Origin: a virus
Length of the DNA: 64,000 nucleotides
Strand: one strand, 5' to 3'
Virus record (IMG/VR): IMGVR_UViG_3300031758_000024
Span: 1-64,000 of that record
Part shown: piece after piece, positions 6,494 through 16,153 of the stretch
Layout: each line of letters opens with the position of its first letter
Position numbering within the stretch: position 1 is the first letter of the stretch
Notes under the pieces: generated by a model
Database searches by the model: none
What the model saw: only the letters and a program-made list of their open reading frames with translations
What the model was told of the DNA's origin: nothing
Program-made: the position numbers and the translations under genes

Positions 6494-8638
6494 TTATCCT
6501 TCTTCGTTGTGCCTAAATTTTATTCTTATATTATCTATTATTGGAGAAATCAATGGATTCTTATCTCTATACAGGTCAGCCCTATACCTGACTGCTTTAA
6601 CTATATTGGAATTCTCCCCATAATAGACTAGTTGAGATGTACCCGCTAAATGCCTAGAGCTCAAAATTTCCTGTGCGCCAAATGCCTGATCCACGGTAAA
6701 TACGTAATTTGATTGCGATACTCTTTGCCTAAATTCGTATGGATCAAGATATGAATAGTAGTCCAAAAATACAGTTCCATAATCGGACAGTCTTCTTCCA
6801 GACATTATATTGAAAGTGATAAGGCCTTCAAAGTTTTTATCATACGTTACTTTAATATAATTAATTCCGGTCTTAAAATCCCACTCAATGTCTTTGGACA
6901 AAACACCAGATGGAAGATCTGCGATTAAAACATCATTTAAATATATGGCTAATGTAAAATCTTCTCTACTTTTAGTCACAGTATGTATTACGGTATTATC
7001 CCTTGTTGCAGAAAGACTGGTCTCCAACAATCCGGAACATATACCGTTAAAACCAGGATTTATTGCATTGAGTTGATTTTCAATAGGGCTAGTCTGAGTG
7101 ATATCAGATGAAGATTGTGAAATCTTTTGTGTCCATATATTTAAAGACTTATAATATTGTTCTGTGATATTAGAACTAGAAGATCTAAGAAGCGCATAGT
7201 TTCTTATTGAATTTATTCCATTTAGAATAAAAGGTTGTTTTATCTGTTCCGCACCAACATTGCAGACTCGATAAACGGTTTTCCCAGAATATATATTTGT
7301 ATTTGGATTTAATTCGTTAATATTTCCAGAAGTGGAATTTAAATCAATTAATTCAAAGCCGCCAACTTGCCCTGCTCCATCGTAAATTAATCTGCTATTT
7401 CTATTGGTTGTTTGCAAATTTGCAATCGTAGGATTTGAAGTAGACAAAGAGTTTTCCGGATCAATTGCTATCCAATTAAACGAGTCGATACCAGTTGCAT
7501 TTGGAACATCAGCTGCGACAAAGTAATCAACATCATAACCTGGCCCAACCTGATGTTGCACGTTTAAGCTTACTGATTCTATAGAAAGAAGACCATTGTC
7601 TACCTCAGGTATTGATATTGGCGAAGAGACAACTGTAGCTCTTCTATCGTGGTATTTGGAACCAATGTAAATATCTCTTAGACCAAACTCATAAATGTAT
7701 GGTTTATCAGAATTATTTAAAATTTCATCAGGAAATGTTTTAAATAAAATTAAAGTAATACTAGAGTAGTTTAATGGATTTAGGTTAAAAGAAAATCTAT
7801 CATAATCAGATCTAGTGTCTTTAATTATATTTTGTTCCGGCATTTCTGTGTTTAACGGTCTAGCCAAAACTCCAATTCCAACTCCGGAAGAAGCCAACAC
7901 AGTGCCTTCAATTTTAGAAATTACATAATTAGAATTAACTGGTATAGTTATCACTGCACTGGCTACGCCTAATTCAGCGGACTCATATCTATACGACCAA
8001 TATGTGTCAGTTAATCCATCGGTGATGTTTTCCAGTCCAGATATTACAGAAGGAGTAACAACCTGTATGCCATTAAGATCCACAGACAATGTCACACTAG
8101 AAGGATTAATTAAAGATGATGTTATCATATCAAATACGCCAGAATTAATAATTGGTATAGTTGCGTTTCCAGCTTTAATATCCACAAAAGCGTCTGTTAA
8201 ATTTAAATCAATATTTTTAGTTGATGTAAAATTTTCTAGATATGAGTAAAAAAATCCATCAGAATTATTTATAGAAAAAATTAATTCATCAACTTTTCCT
8301 TCTAATTCTCGACGCTTTGACTTAAGGTTATCTAATCTTTTATTCAGCGCTGTGATAGTTTCCATCATCTGATAGTTATTTTCAGTAGTACAATCATAAG
8401 CCACTTCTAGATTGAATAAAGCTTTTATCATTAATTCGTTTAAATCTTCGTGATCAAAAACATTTTTTCTTGTAAAAATATCATAGTCCATAGGTATTGG
8501 ATACCCTAATTTATAAATAGAAAAATAGTCATTAAACAATTTTCTAATTTCTATTTCACTTGGTCTGGTTCCTGATGAATAAAGTAATTTATTTACATTA
8601 TTCAAAAACTTTAACTTCTGTACACTCGCTATGTTCAT
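6494..8638 (-). CDS. Large baseplate or adhesin protein, wedge-like paralogue group
   Basis: A 714-residue protein. The first 120 residues are helical with a coiled-coil-like stretch (MMETITALNKRLDNLKSKR); the rest alternates beta strands with Asn, Ser and Gly turns, as in baseplate or fibre sandwich domains. The C-terminus (LISPIIDNIRIKFR) parallels the ends of neighbouring genes. It overlaps the upstream gene by ATGA (8635-8638), indicating coupled translation. With the genes at 8635, 10802 and 4842 it forms a run of similarly built proteins, probably duplicated wedge or adhesin subunits. No enzymatic motif is seen. Confidence 0.7.
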   Translation of the reverse strand: MNIASVQKLKFLNNVNKLLYSSGTRPSEIEIRKLFNDYFSIYKLGYPIPMDYDIFTRKNVFDHEDLNELMIKALFNLEVAYDCTTENNYQMMETITALNKRLDNLKSKRRELEGKVDELIFSINNSDGFFYSYLENFTSTKNIDLNLTDAFVDIKAGNATIPIINSGVFDMITSSLINPSSVTLSVDLNGIQVVTPSVISGLENITDGLTDTYWSYRYESAELGVASAVITIPVNSNYVISKIEGTVLASSGVGIGVLARPLNTEMPEQNIIKDTRSDYDRFSFNLNPLNYSSITLILFKTFPDEILNNSDKPYIYEFGLRDIYIGSKYHDRRATVVSSPISIPEVDNGLLSIESVSLNVQHQVGPGYDVDYFVAADVPNATGIDSFNWIAIDPENSLSTSNPTIANLQTTNRNSRLIYDGAGQVGGFELIDLNSTSGNINELNPNTNIYSGKTVYRVCNVGAEQIKQPFILNGINSIRNYALLRSSSSNITEQYYKSLNIWTQKISQSSSDITQTSPIENQLNAINPGFNGICSGLLETSLSATRDNTVIHTVTKSREDFTLAIYLNDVLIADLPSGVLSKDIEWDFKTGINYIKVTYDKNFEGLITFNIMSGRRLSDYGTVFLDYYSYLDPYEFRQRVSQSNYVFTVDQAFGAQEILSSRHLAGTSQLVYYGENSNIVKAVRYRADLYRDKNPLISPIIDNIRIKFRHNEEG

Positions 8639-10791
8639 GATCTCTTTACCTTAGCTATTAATTGATATGAATATATATTAGGCGTAAAATTATATGCGCC
8701 TTTTTTCTGCGCAACTATTTTAACAATAATATCTTTAACTTCTTTAGGAATAGTTGGGAAAGATAAATATGATGCCCCAGACAATCTATATTCATTAAGT
8801 ACAGATTGGTTAAAGAATACTATCTCAGGGATACCTGTAAAATCTAATTGCACGGGAGAAACCTCTATCCAATTAGATCCCTGATCAGCGGATATATAGG
8901 TTTGAATATTAGTTCTTCCGGAGTGAACTTCATCTATAGAGGCCTGCACATCAAGCATGACTGACTCAACAGGATAATCAAACTTGAATGGGAAAGATAC
9001 AACTTCCATCTCATCTTTATAAGTTTCCCGATATACATCTACATCTCTAATACCTATTGCCCATCTTTTAGCGTTATATAGTTCTTCTGCCTGCTCAAGA
9101 ATAACTCTGTAGGAAATTTCTTTTTGAACGGGCACGAATGACTGTTGCACAATCGAAATATCTTGCAGTATCCCTAACTCTGGATCCGAAAATGGGGTGG
9201 CACCTAAATATAAATCTAAAAGATCATTTAGATCTTCCTGAGCAGCGGACGCTGTGTCATAGTTTTTTGTTATGTAACTATCTTCATCTTTAAGTATCTC
9301 AGAAACAAATTGAGCCTCTTCTCCGGTTATTGTCCATCTATGAAAATAAACCGTAGAACTAGTTGGAGTAGCTGATTCATTTAAAAATGAAGCAGCTATA
9401 AAGTATGCAGTTAATGATGTTGGCTTCTTTTTTAGAGTAACATTTACATCAGCTACATTTTGCGTGTTCGTTTTGTATTTAGTTGGATTAGATAAAGTAG
9501 GTATTAGCTGATATTTATTATACTTAATTGACTCATATATGTCTCTACTCAAGGCGTCGGGGTTAAATCTAGACAGGTTGACAAACGGATTATTAACATT
9601 AGTTGAGCTTGGCTTCCAGTATACGTGTTTTATGTCAACATTTGAATAGGCCGGCTGTCTGAAAGATATTTCTATTTTAGAAACCTGTCTTTCAGGGAAT
9701 CTAACTGTCGCTTTGTTGTAGAAATAATTTTGCGCCAATTCAAGATTCAAAGGAATCAACGAAGAACCTATAAATATATTTTGCTTTAGAACATTTTCAG
9801 ATGACCCATCTTTAGCAAAGACTATAACTTCGGTAACTTCTAGATATTTAGATGAACCAAAAAATGGAGTTATATCAATACTGTTTGCTACTCTCCCAGA
9901 ATTGGAAGTTAATCTTAGTTTCAAAGTTAAAGGATCTTCTTCTGGATGCGAAGACCAGTCTACTGTATTAGATTCATTGGAATTAGAGCTATTCATTTCT
10001 GTTTTTAGAAACTTAAACTCATTCTCTTGAGTTATAGTAGTTAGTGGCGGTTTTGCCGTTGACTTGTCAACATTAAGACTTTCATATTCAAAATATGTAA
10101 GAGGATTATTATCGTTAATGCTTCTCAAATTATTTAATGTTTTATTATTTTCAAAAACATATTTATATTCAGAAGTATTTTCATCATTATTAGCCTTAAG
10201 TACCTGATGACTGTTTCCTATGAAACCATTTCCAGACACAACTTCTATGGAGTTAATCGTCCATCTCTTAGATGATTCTATCGCAAGCGATGCAGCACCG
10301 TTTCTAATTAATGGATTAGAGCCCTTCGTGATTTTTGTATAATCAATTAAATCATCATTCTCAAAAGAGTCACCAATATAAACTAGGTCATCAGAAGGGC
10401 TGCGTGAATACATCTGCAGGATTTTGCATTTAGAAGCTATTCTTTCTGAATATCTTTTTTCTCCTTCAATTTCTTTAGAGAATAAATTAAATATATTTAT
10501 TGTCTTAGCGTTTAGGTAGTCGATTTGCTTTGATAAGATAGAAACATCTTGTGCATACTCTGAAAAAAACTTATTAAACTTTTCAGACCTTGGTGGTTCT
10601 CCTTTTATAAAAGGCGAGTATGACGCTAATGGTCCACCTATTTGCTCTTTGATTTCATTCAATATTTTCACATATTGTTCCGCTATTTCATCTTTGGTAA
10701 TCAAAGACGCAGAGTTTATTGCGGTGATTAATTGACCCACTTTATGGACCATCTGCTGATAAGGCATTGTGCTTGCTGATAATTGCGTCAT
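8635..10791 (-). CDS. Large baseplate or adhesin protein, wedge-like paralogue group
   Basis: A 718-residue protein with a helical N-terminus (about 125 residues, including YQQMVHKVGQLITAINSA) and a long beta-rich body. The segment VESVMLDVQASIDEVHSGRT and the strand-rich C-terminus (YSYQLIAKVKRS) resemble the wedge-like neighbours. It has a modest AAAGAG ribosome site and overlaps the next gene by 4 bases. Likely an external baseplate or receptor-binding component. I recognise no specific family, so the call rests on architecture and position. Confidence 0.7.
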   Translation of the reverse strand: MTQLSASTMPYQQMVHKVGQLITAINSASLITKDEIAEQYVKILNEIKEQIGGPLASYSPFIKGEPPRSEKFNKFFSEYAQDVSILSKQIDYLNAKTINIFNLFSKEIEGEKRYSERIASKCKILQMYSRSPSDDLVYIGDSFENDDLIDYTKITKGSNPLIRNGAASLAIESSKRWTINSIEVVSGNGFIGNSHQVLKANNDENTSEYKYVFENNKTLNNLRSINDNNPLTYFEYESLNVDKSTAKPPLTTITQENEFKFLKTEMNSSNSNESNTVDWSSHPEEDPLTLKLRLTSNSGRVANSIDITPFFGSSKYLEVTEVIVFAKDGSSENVLKQNIFIGSSLIPLNLELAQNYFYNKATVRFPERQVSKIEISFRQPAYSNVDIKHVYWKPSSTNVNNPFVNLSRFNPDALSRDIYESIKYNKYQLIPTLSNPTKYKTNTQNVADVNVTLKKKPTSLTAYFIAASFLNESATPTSSTVYFHRWTITGEEAQFVSEILKDEDSYITKNYDTASAAQEDLNDLLDLYLGATPFSDPELGILQDISIVQQSFVPVQKEISYRVILEQAEELYNAKRWAIGIRDVDVYRETYKDEMEVVSFPFKFDYPVESVMLDVQASIDEVHSGRTNIQTYISADQGSNWIEVSPVQLDFTGIPEIVFFNQSVLNEYRLSGASYLSFPTIPKEVKDIIVKIVAQKKGAYNFTPNIYSYQLIAKVKRS

Positions 10792-10801
10792 AATATTCTC
10801 T

Positions 10802-13396
10802 TTACAATGTTAAGGAATTTAACTTCTCATAATATGGATCATTATTAATGGTTTTCATTTTAAGAATAACACTATCTACAGATATTGGATCAGATAAATC
10901 AATAATATTTTTTCTGACAATCAGTCTAAATCGCAAATCATTTGGTATATATTGATAGTAAACCGTAAATGGCTGATTAATTACCCTATTGAAAACAACA
11001 TTCCTGCCACTTTGAATGAAAAGTGTTTCAGTTGTAGAGTAGAAAGAAACCTTTTCTGCTGACAGTGAATAGTTGGTTAGATTAACTGCAACAGTTCCAT
11101 CTGAAAGAACAATTCTAACTGGATTATACCCTGCGTTATTACTAATAAAATTCGTTCCCGTTGACTTGTTATATATTATCCTAGAATAACTATCCCTATC
11201 TACATATGGCGCATAACTTAATCTAACTGATGCGTTTAGATTGGTGGAGGAAAAAATTTCTCCGGAACCATCTTCTGTAGAATAGTTTTTCAAAGATTGA
11301 AGAATTATATTCTTTTTTATAAAATCTACTTCATCAGGCGGGGACAGTGAAAAATCTAAATCATAAGAAACTATAAATCTACTATTAATATTGAATATGC
11401 TTTCTGAAATAGAAATACTATTTTCGTTTACAGAGTAGGTATAGTTTGCTGAAACTCTAGGAACTAAAACTCCATCTTTATAAAGTGTGATCGAATCATT
11501 TTTTGCCCTAAATCTTAGCGTACCTTTTCTTGTTATATTATTTGTGAATAGAATTTCAGATTGCACAAAAGTATTTCCATAACTTGAAATCGGAATCCAG
11601 TCAGATTCACTGGAAGGGAATGGCTTATTGGACAGCGACAATTCATATGAAGCTGGGGCCAATATGCTTCTATTTACACTCGCAACTCCCGCATTGTTAT
11701 TAAAGAAATACGGTTTAATTTTAGCAGCGACAACTTGTCCATTAACAGGAATTTTTTTGCTAACAAAAACAGCTTTATTAACATTATCATTTAATGTTTC
11801 AATGAATTCTATAGACTTAAGAGAAAAACTGTATTCATAACCGAGGTTGGATTCCAGCACAGACGTTTGAGAACTTATAGAAGTTAACGGAGCTGCTAAA
11901 GCCCCAGAATCGTATTGCTGAGCAGAAGTGGATCTACCGTTACTACTAGACCCCATTATAAATCCGGATGCAAAAAGTGAAGAGCCTGCGGTTATTCCTT
12001 CGATATATTTATCGGAATCAAATATTTTATACTTTCCTGAAAATGTGTTTAACATAGAGTTAATTGCATTAACAAAAACAGGAGTATTTGTAAAAACATT
12101 TCTATCTTCTATTATTAAATTATTAAACTCTTTTATTTGTTGATCTAAATTATTGATATAACTATCAAATTCTTGCGGGAATCTGTAGGCATAGTAATCT
12201 ATATCTGTTTTCTTATTTTTAGAAATTCCTTTTACAGTACTTTTTCTTTTAAAGAACCAGTAAATAATATCTTGAAATTTACTGAAACGATTTTTGCGGT
12301 CATCTATAACAGCTTTGACAAAAGAATCTAAAACTTTAGAATTTAATTCAGAATTTATTGGTGGTCTATTATTTTTTACGTAATCCTGTTGATTAAATAT
12401 AAAAATAATTTTATTAATAGATTTTTTATTAAATCTTAAATCAAAAACTCTATTTAATAGAACTGGATTATTTAGTAGGACTGTATAATTTTCAGATGGC
12501 GTGATGTTGTTTGCTTCTAATGGCGAATTGTGATAAACAACAGCCTGCAGAAGCTTAAAGTTAGTTGACTGATTTGGCTGGAATCTAATAGTGTCTATAT
12601 TGATTGGCCTTTGTAAAGTTATCTCAACGGCTGCAATTGCTCCACTTATAGCCGAATAATCATAGTTAAAATACTTTATATAATCTTTTAGTTGCGCAGA
12701 TAGGATGGCCGGAGACTTGACCGTAACAGACCATGAATCAAAAAAGTTGTCATTAAATAAGTTTTCAAAACTAGAATTAGTTGTTGTATAGTTATTGTAA
12801 TTAGTGGCAATTTTTATAGACTTTACATTTCTAATAATATTTTTGATATCTTGACCTTTGCCAATTTTTAAAGTTCCACTAACAGGATCTATAAAAGCGT
12901 TGTTAGTTTCCGAAAAGTCCTGCCCATCTCTATCTGGGATGGAAAATTGAATTCCGTCTGCCCTGTAGTCATTAAGAAAGCTATCAAATTTTTCTATATA
13001 GTTTGCATTAAACAAATCATCTTTACCAGAAATGAATTCGTAATTATCTATAAATACCTGAAGCTTATCGAGGTCTTCTTCCACTTTTTGTATTTCAGAA
13101 TCAAAAACACTAACGATAGAATTTAAAGCTATACCAGTAGCATTTGCTGCGTTGAAGAGATTTTGCATTCTTAGATAAGCGTTTCTAAATGCGTCGACCA
13201 TTGCTTCTTTTGTTAGAAGAGAAAAAGAAGCAACTTTTGCTCCTGTATAATTTAGATCAAATGTCATATTCGACATTTTAGTGACTAGGAAATTTAAATC
13301 TGTTTTTTCAAGCCTCATATCTCTTATGAGAGATGAAACCGTGGCCCTGGAAGCAGAAGAGTATAAGCTAATTGTTTCTGGTAATGCGTGTATCAT
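10802..13396 (-). CDS. Large baseplate or adhesin protein, wedge-like paralogue group
   Basis: An 864-residue protein whose ATG directly abuts the upstream TAA. The first 150 residues are helical (for example FNAANATGIALNSIVSVFDS), then beta-rich domains with many Asn, Ser and Tyr. The middle carries a basic, positively charged patch (FFKRKSTVKGISKNKKTD). The layout of helical head plus repeated sandwiches matches the following two genes. Inferred role: baseplate periphery or adhesin. No enzymatic signature is visible. Confidence 0.7.
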   Translation of the reverse strand: MIHALPETISLYSSASRATVSSLIRDMRLEKTDLNFLVTKMSNMTFDLNYTGAKVASFSLLTKEAMVDAFRNAYLRMQNLFNAANATGIALNSIVSVFDSEIQKVEEDLDKLQVFIDNYEFISGKDDLFNANYIEKFDSFLNDYRADGIQFSIPDRDGQDFSETNNAFIDPVSGTLKIGKGQDIKNIIRNVKSIKIATNYNNYTTTNSSFENLFNDNFFDSWSVTVKSPAILSAQLKDYIKYFNYDYSAISGAIAAVEITLQRPINIDTIRFQPNQSTNFKLLQAVVYHNSPLEANNITPSENYTVLLNNPVLLNRVFDLRFNKKSINKIIFIFNQQDYVKNNRPPINSELNSKVLDSFVKAVIDDRKNRFSKFQDIIYWFFKRKSTVKGISKNKKTDIDYYAYRFPQEFDSYINNLDQQIKEFNNLIIEDRNVFTNTPVFVNAINSMLNTFSGKYKIFDSDKYIEGITAGSSLFASGFIMGSSSNGRSTSAQQYDSGALAAPLTSISSQTSVLESNLGYEYSFSLKSIEFIETLNDNVNKAVFVSKKIPVNGQVVAAKIKPYFFNNNAGVASVNRSILAPASYELSLSNKPFPSSESDWIPISSYGNTFVQSEILFTNNITRKGTLRFRAKNDSITLYKDGVLVPRVSANYTYSVNENSISISESIFNINSRFIVSYDLDFSLSPPDEVDFIKKNIILQSLKNYSTEDGSGEIFSSTNLNASVRLSYAPYVDRDSYSRIIYNKSTGTNFISNNAGYNPVRIVLSDGTVAVNLTNYSLSAEKVSFYSTTETLFIQSGRNVVFNRVINQPFTVYYQYIPNDLRFRLIVRKNIIDLSDPISVDSVILKMKTINNDPYYEKLNSLTL

Positions 13397-16141
13397 TTAG
13401 GACCAATCTTCCCCTTCCATGTTTTGCAGATCGAAAACAATTCCGGCTGTTAAATTATTTCTAATAATATTATATATTTCTTGTGGTGAAGTAAAGTTTT
13501 TCTTGACATCTTCAGGTATTCTAATTATAACATATCCACCATTTGTATACGAGGTGCCATTTGCGGGATATGTGTCCCAATGTGATAAAATTTCAGGAAC
13601 TTCAGTTATTATGTCTGAATTTTCAATATCAGCCTTTATTCCGCCACCTCTTAATCTTAAATCAAATAAATTAGGCTTAACTTTATTTGGATTATTGGCA
13701 ACATATATTACTGCTATACATAAAGCAAATGGGTCGTAATGTATTGATGTTTCATCAAAAATGGTCGAACTATACGTAAAATTAAGCAAGTGGGGGTACT
13801 GGTACTCAGTTACTTTTTCGTAACTAAATATATTTACCTCAGATTGATTAGGAGTATTCTTTTTGTATATATTTCTTGGCGTCAGATAAATATACATTGG
13901 CTTATCAAATTGTACATTATCGGAATTCAAAAATGGATTTAACGGTATTGGATTTCCATCTATATGTCTAACTAAAGAGTTTTTATTAACCGTTGAATAG
14001 TTAACCTTTATCAACGATGTTTCACTTGGGATGATTCGTTTTTTAAATTTTATTAATCCATTTTCACAATCTATATCTGATATAAGTGAATCATCAACTT
14101 TTACCCAAGCAGAATTTAATGTAGTTCTAGTATATATTTCTACTTGCTGACGAACTATACCCCCGATAGATTGCTTGTAATCAGTTTTATGATTCCAGCT
14201 TAAAATTGGAGTTTTTCTTAATCTAATCGACCTATTATCCACAATGATTGGATTTTCATCAGCTACATCATAATAACCATATCCGTATATTTTTGACCAA
14301 GAAACCCCGGGCAAATCCATTGTCGAATACTCTGCTAGCATTTCTTGGCCGGAATATATAGATTTCCAATCAGTATACTGAATTAAAGAATCAATCTTAA
14401 TTTTTTTATTAAACGATCCATTTGTAACTGGAAGCTCCCATGCATCAAACTTTGACAAGTTTGCATTAATATTGTTTACCTGTATTCCTGATGAGTTATT
14501 GGATTTGACAGAGTATACAGGCGTTAGATATTTTAGTGGAATTCTTACTGGTATAAATGTGGTTGAATTATTCTGCCCAACGAATTCATTGTCCCCATTG
14601 GCCCCATCTGCATCCAGGGCGCAAACTGCTATATATATATTTTCAAAATTAGTAAAAGATGACCTTGTATAAAAATCAATATAACTCAAAGAACTGCCTA
14701 ACATTTCTTTAGTGTTTAAATCATAGAAGCCATATCTTAAACCATCCGCCGGCAACTCATTAACGAGCGAAAAGTATCCGTAGGCAATGTCTCTTTCTTC
14801 CTGCGCTAAAGTTGTTGGATTTGATATTGAAGCGGATATTTGGGCTAGCGTCGGCAAACCAACAGGCTTTCCATTTGAGTCGCACAACAATAAAATCCCA
14901 TCACCGTAGTTAATAGAATTCTTTCCTTCCGGAAACATTTGGCCAAGACGATTCTTTAGCCTATAGCCAGAAGACAGATCTATTTCCGTTGTCCTGGTAA
15001 GCGCATCTCCATAAAACGTGCTAGAAGTTTCTAGCATCACATTATTCTCTTGTGTTTGCCTTATTGATATAGGCGAACCTGATATTGTCTCACCCAGACT
15101 TGTTGTGTCTGACAATGTTAGATTAGCCAAAGTAAATGTTCCAGATACGACGTTGCTTCTAAAGTTGGCAATTTTTATTTCATATTCTCCGGTTAACGTA
15201 TAGTCAACACTGTTAAGATTAATTCCTGACCCAGAAGTAAATGTCAATTGTCTTTGATTAATTCCATCAGGATAGTATGTTAATGAAGATATATATTGCG
15301 TTTGCTGAGAAGAAACTCTTTCTACATTTGAAAGATCAATTAGAGCTGGTGAAGACGGAGTGACATCTTTCAACGAAGTAATGAAATTAGCTTTCACGCT
15401 GATTCTAATTGGATCATCATAATCTACTACCTGAGTTATATCTGGATCTTGAACTAAGGCTGAAATATTAATTTCAGATATACCAAAACCCTCGCCTTGA
15501 CCCAATCCATATATTGGGCCACCCACAATGTTAACCCATACATATCTGGCGCTAGCAGCAGACCTGTTGTTCATGGGTATTTCTATATTTCCTGAAGCAG
15601 CGGACAAATCTAATGCTTCAATGTTTGGATAATCAAATATATTTGAAGAAAAAGCGGAATGCCAACCAAAAGAAATGGCTTTGTAATTTCTCCATCTTAT
15701 GTCTTGATCTGGAACTATGATAATTTTTTCAATACCAATAACTGATTGTGGTATTTCAAAAAATATTACATCGGAAGCAGAACTTGGCCCAGCGACACCG
15801 GTGAATGTTGTTTTTCTATAAACTTTACCACTTCCAATATCTGGCGCCAATCCCATTTCTTCAACTTTTTGTATATACTTTCTAATATCTTCAGACGCAA
15901 ATGATTTCCAGCTTTCAAACAATTGGTTATTTGTTGATTTTAAAGTTAACCAATATTTAGCTAAATACCATTTTGTTTCACTATCAACTTTTCCGTCTAT
16001 ATATCTTTCATTGTTTTCAACTTGAAAAGATCTAACAGCAGATGCGGTAGATGAACCATATTCTCCATCTATGGCTTTATTATAAAAACCAGCAGCAGCC
16101 AGTGTGTATTGTATATATTTCACGTATTCATGTACAGCCAT
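13397..16141 (-). CDS. Baseplate or tail protein with N-terminal peptidoglycan-binding domain
   Basis: A 914-residue protein. Residues about 4-65 match the PG_binding_1 fold: YIQYTLAAAGFYNKAIDGEYG, then ASAVRSFQ and IDGKVDSETKWYL. This three-helix domain binds cell-wall peptidoglycan in many hydrolases. The remaining 850 residues are beta-rich with no catalytic motif seen, so this looks like a structural wall-binding protein rather than an enzyme. An AAGGAA site precedes the ATG by 5 bases. It lies between the large unknown baseplate protein and the wedge-like group, suggesting it docks the baseplate to the cell wall. Confidence 0.8.
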   Translation of the reverse strand: MAVHEYVKYIQYTLAAAGFYNKAIDGEYGSSTASAVRSFQVENNERYIDGKVDSETKWYLAKYWLTLKSTNNQLFESWKSFASEDIRKYIQKVEEMGLAPDIGSGKVYRKTTFTGVAGPSSASDVIFFEIPQSVIGIEKIIIVPDQDIRWRNYKAISFGWHSAFSSNIFDYPNIEALDLSAASGNIEIPMNNRSAASARYVWVNIVGGPIYGLGQGEGFGISEINISALVQDPDITQVVDYDDPIRISVKANFITSLKDVTPSSPALIDLSNVERVSSQQTQYISSLTYYPDGINQRQLTFTSGSGINLNSVDYTLTGEYEIKIANFRSNVVSGTFTLANLTLSDTTSLGETISGSPISIRQTQENNVMLETSSTFYGDALTRTTEIDLSSGYRLKNRLGQMFPEGKNSINYGDGILLLCDSNGKPVGLPTLAQISASISNPTTLAQEERDIAYGYFSLVNELPADGLRYGFYDLNTKEMLGSSLSYIDFYTRSSFTNFENIYIAVCALDADGANGDNEFVGQNNSTTFIPVRIPLKYLTPVYSVKSNNSSGIQVNNINANLSKFDAWELPVTNGSFNKKIKIDSLIQYTDWKSIYSGQEMLAEYSTMDLPGVSWSKIYGYGYYDVADENPIIVDNRSIRLRKTPILSWNHKTDYKQSIGGIVRQQVEIYTRTTLNSAWVKVDDSLISDIDCENGLIKFKKRIIPSETSLIKVNYSTVNKNSLVRHIDGNPIPLNPFLNSDNVQFDKPMYIYLTPRNIYKKNTPNQSEVNIFSYEKVTEYQYPHLLNFTYSSTIFDETSIHYDPFALCIAVIYVANNPNKVKPNLFDLRLRGGGIKADIENSDIITEVPEILSHWDTYPANGTSYTNGGYVIIRIPEDVKKNFTSPQEIYNIIRNNLTAGIVFDLQNMEGEDWS

Positions 16142-16153
16142 AATATTTCCTTA

